Positions 15,331-20,417 of a DNA stretch of 20,417 nucleotides are shown here, one piece after another. Under the pieces are notes generated by a model, which saw nothing but the letters and a program-made list of their open reading frames with translations, ran no database searches and was not told the origin of the DNA. The stretch spans positions 1 through 20,417 of the forward strand of contig PUNP01000331.1 in assembly GCA_003551785.1 (NCBI GenBank), given 5' to 3'. The stretch comes from Candidatus Brocadiaceae bacterium (GTDB taxonomy: Bacteria; Planctomycetota; Brocadiia; SM23-32). A program made the translations under genes and the position numbers. How positions within the stretch are numbered: position 1 is the first letter of the stretch; each line of letters begins with the position of its first letter.

Positions 15331-17259
15331 TTAAACACCGATGACGGCGTCAAATTTACATGCCTCCGCGCATACTCCGCATTTCATGCACTTATCAGCG
15401 TCAATCACATGAGCACCTTTGCGCTCGCCGGTTATAGCGTCGACCGGACACTTTTTGGCGCACAGGGTGCAGCCTTTACATAATTCCGGATCAATATACG
15501 GGTCAAGCAGCGCTTTGCATTGCTGCGATGGACAAGCTTGATCATGGACATGGGCGGTATATTCATCCTCAAAATACCGCATTGTCGACAAAACCGGGTT
15601 GGCGGCCGTTTTGCCCAGACCACATAATGCCCCCTTCTTCAGTGTCTCGGCGAGCACTTCGAGGTTACGTAGGTCTTCGGGGACGGCTTCACCTTCAGTT
15701 ATATCTACGAGCATGGAGAGCATCTGTTTGGTGCCTTCGCGGCAGATAACGCATTTACCGCAGCTTTCATGCTGGGTGAAACGCATGAAGAACTGTGCAA
15801 GATTGACCATACAGCTGCTTTCATTGACGACTACCAGGCCGCCCGAGCCGACCATTGCACCCGCTTCTGCAAGGCTGTCGAAGTCCAAAGGCAAATCCAG
15901 ATGCTCTTTTGTCAGGCATCCTCCGCTGGGGCCGCCGATTTGCACGGCTTTAAAGTTGGCGTCTCCGATCCCGCCGTCAGCATCCGTGACTCCTCCGCCG
16001 ATATCAAAAACTATTTCGCGGATTGTCGATCCGAACGGAACTTCAATCAATCCTGTATTGGCCACAAATCCGGTGAGAGCGAAGGTTTTAGTGCCCGGCG
16101 AATTTTTCGTGCCTATCTTCCTGAACTCATCAGCGCCGTCTCTTATAATCAGCGGCACAGTAGCCAGTGTCTCCACATTATTAATAGCCGTGGGAAGTCC
16201 GTTGAGTCCTTTCTGTGCGGGGAAGGGGGGTTTGGGCATGGGCATGCCCCTTTTCCCTTCAATGGAGGCCATTAAGGCCGTTTCCTCGCCACAAACAAAA
16301 GCACCGGCTCCTTCCATGACTTCTATATCGAAATCATCATCGGTTTCCAGTATGTTTTTGCCCAGCAGTCCCATGCTGCGCGCATCATCCACTGCTTTTC
16401 GTGTTCGGCGCACGGCGAGCGGATATTCTGCCCGCACGTAGATGTATCCTTTATCAGCACCTATAGCGCGTGCGGCGATCATCATCCCTTCAATGACGGC
16501 GTGCGGGTTGCCTTCCATGACGCTGCGGTCCATGAAGGCGCCCGGGTCGCCTTCATCAGCGTTGCATATAATGAATTTGCTCTCACTCTTTTCTTTCAGC
16601 GTAAATTCCCATTTCTTCCCCGTGGGGAACCCGCCGCCGCCGCGTCCCCGCAGTCCCGATTTGGTGATTTCAGCGCAGACCTGCCCGGGGTCCATGTCCC
16701 AAGCCGTGTGTGCGGCGCGGTATCCGTCAAGAGCGATATATTCATTGATGTCTTCCGGGTCTATTCTCCCACATTCAGCAAGAACACGCCGGGTCTGCAG
16801 CTTATAAAAAGGAATGTCGGCCGGGCCGGTACATTTTTCGCCGGTGTTGGGGTTTTCATACAGAAGACGCTCGATAATCCTTTTATTTTTGATTGTTCCA
16901 GTGACAATATCTTTTACATCATCGGGTTTGACCTTAACGTACATGATATCGTCGGGTTCGATGCTTACCAGCGGTCCCATCTGACAGAACCCCTGACAGC
17001 CGCTTCCTGAGACATGTACGGGTTTCGGTTCCGCTGCCGGTGGGGCGGAAAGTTCAATCGAATCGATCACTTTTACCCCGACGGCATCCAGTTCTTCGAT
17101 GAATTTATCCACCACATCCTGAGCGCCGTTGGCTATACATCCGGTACCCGTGCAGATAATGATACGCTGCTGTATATTTTCAGCGGCGTGGTGGTAGCCC
17201 TCAGTGATTCTTTCAAGTTCTAAAATTATTTTGTCGTTGCATTTCAATGAGTTATTCAT
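15331..17259 (-). CDS. hydB: Electron-bifurcating hydrogenase NADH/FMN subunit HydB (NuoF-like)
   Basis: This 642-residue flavoprotein exchanges electrons with NAD(H) and is the bifurcating centre of HydABC. Domains: N-terminal thioredoxin-like [2Fe-2S] (C36, C41, C87, C91); the NuoF core with glycine-rich GLRGRGGGGFPTG (201-213) and NADEGDPGAFMDRS for FMN/NADH binding; a [4Fe-4S] site ESCGKCVICREG (C500, C503, C506, and C546); and two C-terminal ferredoxin motifs (C594/597/600/604 and C624/627/630/634). ATG at 17259 is chosen because GGAGG lies 9 bases upstream. The ATG at 17283 would place that Shine-Dalgarno inside the coding region. The start overlaps the hydC stop by 8 bases (ATGAATAA), suggesting coupled translation. 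Confidence 0.96.
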   Translation of the reverse strand: MNNSLKCNDKIILELERITEGYHHAAENIQQRIIICTGTGCIANGAQDVVDKFIEELDAVGVKVIDSIELSAPPAAEPKPVHVSGSGCQGFCQMGPLVSIEPDDIMYVKVKPDDVKDIVTGTIKNKRIIERLLYENPNTGEKCTGPADIPFYKLQTRRVLAECGRIDPEDINEYIALDGYRAAHTAWDMDPGQVCAEITKSGLRGRGGGGFPTGKKWEFTLKEKSESKFIICNADEGDPGAFMDRSVMEGNPHAVIEGMMIAARAIGADKGYIYVRAEYPLAVRRTRKAVDDARSMGLLGKNILETDDDFDIEVMEGAGAFVCGEETALMASIEGKRGMPMPKPPFPAQKGLNGLPTAINNVETLATVPLIIRDGADEFRKIGTKNSPGTKTFALTGFVANTGLIEVPFGSTIREIVFDIGGGVTDADGGIGDANFKAVQIGGPSGGCLTKEHLDLPLDFDSLAEAGAMVGSGGLVVVNESSCMVNLAQFFMRFTQHESCGKCVICREGTKQMLSMLVDITEGEAVPEDLRNLEVLAETLKKGALCGLGKTAANPVLSTMRYFEDEYTAHVHDQACPSQQCKALLDPYIDPELCKGCTLCAKKCPVDAITGERKGAHVIDADKCMKCGVCAEACKFDAVIGV

Positions 17260-17779
17260 CGCTATTGGCCTCCTTAATATCATGATTATCTACGATCTCA
17301 TCCAGCATATCAAGGGCTTCACCGGGGTTGACGTTTCCATGTACCTGTCCGTTGACGGTAATGACGGGTGCCAGCCCGCAGGCTCCGACACAGGAGACGG
17401 TTTCGACAGTGAAAAGCAGGTCGTTAGTGGTCTCCTGTCCATCCTTGAGTCCCAGTTTTTCGGTCATGGCCTCATAGATATCCATTGCGCCCTTAACATG
17501 GCAAGCGGTGCCGTCACATATTTGCACGACATATTTCCCGCGCGGTTCGAGGGTGAATTGAGAATAGAAAGTCGCCACACCGAAGACGCGTGCGGGCGAT
17601 ATTTTCAGTGCCCGGGCTACATAAGCCAATATTGACTCAGGTAAATAGCGGTATTCATCTTGAATTGCCTGGAGAATGGGAACCATTTTAGCCGGTGCCC
17701 GGTCATATTTTTCCAGAATACGACGTACTTTCTGGAATTTTCTGGCATTAACATCAGTTTTACCTGCTGTTGAGTTCAT
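17252..17779 (-). CDS. hydC: Electron-bifurcating hydrogenase subunit HydC (NuoE-like)
   Basis: This 175-residue thioredoxin-like [2Fe-2S] protein is the small subunit of HydABC and carries electrons to or from HydB. Seen: an N-terminal helical domain (RRILEKYDRAPAKMVPILQ), the VFGVATFYSQF segment typical of NuoE, and cluster ligands C88, C93 (CDGTAC), C130 and C134 (CVGAC). Length is normal. The ATG at 17779 has AGGAG 6-7 bases upstream. It is the first gene of the hydC-B-A-S-phosphatase unit. Its upstream region is shared with the divergent secA and holds a possible Rex box at 17795-17812. Confidence 0.96.
   Translation of the reverse strand: MNSTAGKTDVNARKFQKVRRILEKYDRAPAKMVPILQAIQDEYRYLPESILAYVARALKISPARVFGVATFYSQFTLEPRGKYVVQICDGTACHVKGAMDIYEAMTEKLGLKDGQETTNDLLFTVETVSCVGACGLAPVITVNGQVHGNVNPGEALDMLDEIVDNHDIKEANSDE
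17269..17273 (-). promoter_or_regulatory. Ribosome binding site deciding the hydB start
   Basis: GGAGG on the minus strand lies inside the end of hydC, 9 bases before the ATG at 17259. It supports the shorter HydB. Confidence 0.65.
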
Positions 17780-17794
17780 TTTAATCTCCTATAA

Positions 17795-17812
17795 CTGGTA
17801 AATTATTCACAA
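17795..17812. promoter_or_regulatory. Candidate Rex operator upstream of hydC
   Basis: CTGGTAAATTATTCACAA matches the Rex consensus TTGTGAANNNNTTCACAA at 11 of the 14 defined positions. One half-site is perfect (TTCACAA) and the other weak. It lies 15 bases before the hydC ATG, just upstream of the ribosome site, where a bound repressor could block transcription. A rex gene is present in the same locus. Confidence 0.4.
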
Positions 17813-18165
17813 ATTAAACTTCTCAAATATAGCCTTTTAATCCGCTTCCCCCGGTTGCTCCAATCCACGGCATTAACTAAGATTAAGACCAGCCCATCTG
17901 TATGTGAAAAATAAAACGCTGTGATTTATATAACGCTATTTTAAATCATTTTTTATTTCATTGCAAATGAGAAGGTTGGTTAATTCACATTTCTTTGGTT
18001 TTGGTGGTAATGTAACGTATTGTGAGAAGGTGTTATATGTGGTTTATGTTAATTTACAACGTTATTTATTAAACGTTCCGGGATGTTTTGATTTTTTTTA
18101 AAAATGTTTTTAAAGTTGAACGTTTACTCATTTCCCGGAATTTTTCTTTTTAAGGATACTTTTCA

Positions 18166-18196
18166 TTGTAAATTCCACCCCATAATGTGATATAAT
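18166..18196 (+). promoter_or_regulatory. Probable secA promoter with extended -10
   Basis: TATAAT at 18191-18196 is a perfect -10, preceded by TGA (18188-18190) to give an extended -10 element. TTGTAA at 18166-18171 may be the -35, at a long 19-base spacing that an extended -10 can tolerate. Transcription would start near 18203, giving a leader of about 115 bases. Confidence 0.6.
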
Positions 18197-18226
18197 CGTA
18201 AGTTCTTATTAAAGCCTGTTCTGAGC

Positions 18227-18246
18227 CACAGACAGAAATGTCTGTG
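18227..18246. repeat. Perfect hairpin in the secA leader
   Basis: CACAGACA, the tetraloop GAAA and TGTCTGTG form a perfect 8-bp stem 72 bases upstream of the secA ATG, just after the predicted transcription start. The right arm and its flank (18237-18251, 15 bases) occur identically at 9540-9554, so it belongs to a dispersed repeat family. No T-run follows, so it is not a typical terminator. Confidence 0.65.
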
Positions 18247-18318
18247 TTACTCAATTCATCATTTTGTGTTGATTTATCAGTGATAATGGCCATTTTTTAC
18301 GGAGTCGGTATATAAACG

Positions 18319-20385
18319 ATGATGCAAGTTATTAATAAAGTTCTGCAATTTGGAACCAGGATATTCGGTACGGCGAATGACAGGATTTTGCGTGAGATTT
18401 ATCCTGTCGTGGATCGTATAAATGCTTTAGAGCCGCAATTTCAGAAAAAAACCGACTCTGAATTGAAGGAAATGACGCAGCGTTGGAAGAGGGAGTTGAA
18501 CGGCCCGAAGAGTTTTCAGGAAAAGCAGCAGATTCTCAACAGCATTCTCCCCAAGGCCTTTGCTAATGTCAGGGAGGCCGCCAGACGAATATTAGTAACC
18601 CCTAACCCCGATAGCCCTTATCCAACCATGCGACCTTTTGACGTGCAGTTGATAGGTGGTATCGCTATGCATAAAAACATGATAGCGGAGATGGTGACGG
18701 GGGAGGGTAAAACACTTGTTGCGACCCTCGCAGCGTACCTGAACGCGCTTACCGGTGACGGTGTTCATGTCGTTACGGTTAACGATTACCTGGCGCGCCG
18801 TGACTGTGAGTGGATGATGCCGCTGTATAATATGCTGGGCCTCACTGCCGGTTTTATCCAGTCAAGGCAGCCTGTCGAAGGTAAAACAGCCGCTTATGAG
18901 GCTGATATAACCTACGGGACCAACAGCGAGTTCGGGTTCGATTACCTGCGTGATAATATGAAATATGAAGTGGAAAGTCAGTCCCAGCTTAAACGCGGGC
19001 TGCATTTCGCGATAGTCGATGAAGTGGATAATATTTTAATCGATGAAGCCAGGACACCATTGATTATCAGCGGGCCCGTTACCCAGCAGTCGGACAAGTA
19101 TTATACCGCCCGGCAGCTGGCGAAAGAAATGAAAGAAGATAAGCACTATGAAGTCAAAGAAAAAGAGCATACCTGCCTGCTGACTGATGAAGGCGAAGCT
19201 TATGCGGAAAATCGACTCAATGTCGACAGCCTCAGAACCGAAGGAACTGAAGAGTGGCCGCATTTCATTGAAACGGCGCTGAAAGCTAAGGAACTGTATA
19301 AAAGGGATGAACAGTACATCATCAAAGACGGGGAAGTCGTTATCGTCGATGAATTTACCGGAAGGTTGATGGAGGGCCGTGTTTGGAGTGACGGGCTGCA
19401 TCAGGCCGTCACCGTTAAAGAAGGGTTGAAAATTAAGGATGAGACGCAGACGATTGCCACCATCACTTTGCAGAATTTCTTTCGGCTTTACGATAAACTC
19501 GCGGGTATGACAGGGACGGCCAAAACGGAAGAGGGGGAGTTTATGAAAATTTATGACCTCGGCGTTTTAGTGGTGCCCACTAACTTACCCTTAAAACGTG
19601 TCTCGCATCCTGATGTCGTTTACAGAACGCAAGATGAGAAATGGAAAGCGGTAGCCGACGAAATTTCTGAAGTGCATAAGGAAGGGCGTCCCATATTGGT
19701 AGGGACGACCAGTGTGGAGAAAAGCGAGCATCTGGGAAAACTGCTGCACAGGAGAGGCGTAAGGCATGACGTGCTGAATGCAAAACCCGAAATGGCGGCC
19801 AGGGAGGCCGATATCGTTGCTCAGGCCGGACAGGAAGGGCAGGTTACTATAGCGACTAACATGGCTGGTCGTGGTACTGATATCCGTTTGGGCCCGGGGG
19901 TTGCCGAGAAAGGTGGCCTGCATATTGTCGGAACTGAGCGGCATGAGTCGCGCCGGATTGATAACCAGCTGCGTGGTCGCGCAGGGCGCCAGGGTGATCC
20001 GGGCTCAAGCCGTTTTTTCGTCTCTTTCGAAGACGATCTGATGCGAATTTTTGCCCCTGATTCCATGCGCCGGTGGCTGCAAAAGGCCGGGATGGAAGAG
20101 GGGATGGCACTGGAAAGTAAAATGGTCAGCAGGTGGATCGAAAAAGCACAGAAAAAGGTGGAAGAATACAATTTTGAAATAAGGAAAAACCTGCTCGAAT
20201 ACGACGAAGTGATGGACGAGCAGCGTAAAACTATTTATACCTGGCGACAAAAATTGCTGAAGCGCGATGGGATTGAAGATGAAGTTGTCGCTCTGGCCGA
20301 AGATACTATTGTCGATGGTATGGATATGTATATCGATACCCGGAAATCTCCCGATGAGTGGGATATTCAGGGACTGGCCGCCTAG
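18319..20385 (+). pseudogene. secA: Protein translocase ATPase SecA, interrupted by an in-frame TAG; 3' end outside window
   Basis: SecA is the ATPase that drives proteins through SecYEG. The 688 codons before the stop hold the Q-motif region RPFDVQLIGG (105-114), Walker A GEGKT (128-132), FGFDYLRDNM, DEVD (234-237) with ILIDEARTPLIISGP, and later LAGMTGTA, NMAGRGTDI and RGRAGRQGDPGSSRFF. SecA is normally 800-1000 residues. Here a TAG at 20383-20385 cuts the frame after WDIQGLAA, in the helical wing/scaffold region. The same frame continues as FERKFERTPD to the window end, which still fits SecA. One G-to-A change (TGG to TAG) would explain it. SecA is essential, so a sequence error or very recent mutation is more likely than a dead gene. 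The ATG at 18319 has GGAG a wide 14 bases upstream; a second ATG follows at once. Confidence 0.9.
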
Positions 20386-20417
20386 TTCGAACGCAAGTTT
20401 GAGCGAACTCCGGATAT
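20386..20417 (+). CDS. secA: Continuation of secA frame after the TAG (partial)
   Basis: The ten complete codons after the TAG read FERKFERTPD in the same frame as SecA. This corresponds to the position after WDIPGLQERL in the E. coli protein. No stop occurs before the window edge. It supports a nonsense change or base-call error, not a natural C-terminus. Confidence 0.6.

Larger units (their letters stand above)
17780..18318. other. 539-base divergent control region between hydC and secA
   Basis: This AT-rich region has no supported gene. On the hydC side it holds the AGGAG ribosome site and a possible Rex box. In the middle are three AACGTT words (18058, 18072, 18119) and an inverted repeat TTCCGGGA (18076-18083) / TCCCGGAA (18133-18140). 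On the secA side it holds an extended -10 promoter and a leader hairpin. No convincing -35/-10 pair for hydC was found. Confidence 0.6.

Noticed and set aside
15306..15353. Longer HydA start at TTG 15353
   Set aside because: It would overlap the hydB end, lacks a ribosome site, and adds residues not expected before the [2Fe-2S] domain; ATG 15305 has AGAGGTG.
15599..16441. 280-codon plus-strand open frame opposite hydB
   Set aside because: Antisense to NuoF-like motifs; low-complexity Ser/Pro-rich product typical of a shadow frame.
20383..20385. UAG recoding (pyrrolysine or stop reassignment) in secA
   Set aside because: hydG and rex end naturally at TAG and SecA has no known pyrrolysine; a single-base change or error is simpler.
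1..20417. CRISPR arrays, tRNA or rRNA genes, transposase genes
   Set aside because: No regularly spaced direct repeats, cloverleaf-like segments, rRNA signatures or transposase motifs were recognised; only non-autonomous repeats are present.

Overview
The window comes from an anaerobic, fermentative-type bacterium. Its core is a complete electron-bifurcating [FeFe]-hydrogenase locus. I place it only tentatively in the PVC group, perhaps an anaerobic planctomycete or relative. The hints are the LacI plus Gfo/Idh/MocA pair, an FHA protein with DUF4190-like membrane segments, and the SecA style. No rRNA or other phylogenetic marker was examined.

Layout. Positions 1-418 hold the 3' end of an RNase E/G family gene (+). 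Positions 511-2934 (+) hold a LacI-type regulator followed by a Gfo/Idh/MocA oxidoreductase, a typical sugar or polyol regulator-enzyme pair. From 2955 to 17779 every gene lies on the minus strand. Reading in the direction of transcription, the order is hydC (17779-17252), hydB, hydA, hydS (PAS-containing sensory hydrogenase), a SpoIIE/PP2C phosphatase, rex (NADH-sensing repressor), hydG, hydF, hydE, an FHA-domain membrane protein and a TrkA_C-domain membrane protein. The divergent secA begins at 18319 (+). It is interrupted by an in-frame TAG at 20383-20385, after which the reading frame continues as SecA-like sequence to the window end.

How the genes work together. HydABC forms the NAD(H)/ferredoxin-coupled hydrogenase. 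HydE, HydF and HydG build its 2Fe subcluster. HydS (an H-cluster protein fused to an Fe-S module and a PAS domain) and the phosphatase, translated from overlapping frames, look like a hydrogen/redox-sensing signalling branch. Rex would tie expression to NADH/NAD+; a partial Rex-box match lies just upstream of hydC. Gene spacing suggests at least two tightly packed units, hydC-B-A-S-phosphatase and hydG-F-E, with rex between them.

Non-coding spaces are unusually rich in structured repeats. There is a 97-bp element in two copies (3778-3874 and 9209-9305) with compensatory base changes in a hairpin. There is a 223-bp segment bounded by long inverted repeats (9328-9550) and an 87-bp element with terminal inverted repeats (10258-10344). 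A hairpin in the secA leader shares 15 bases with one arm of the 9328-9550 element. No tRNA, rRNA, CRISPR array or insertion-sequence transposase was recognised.
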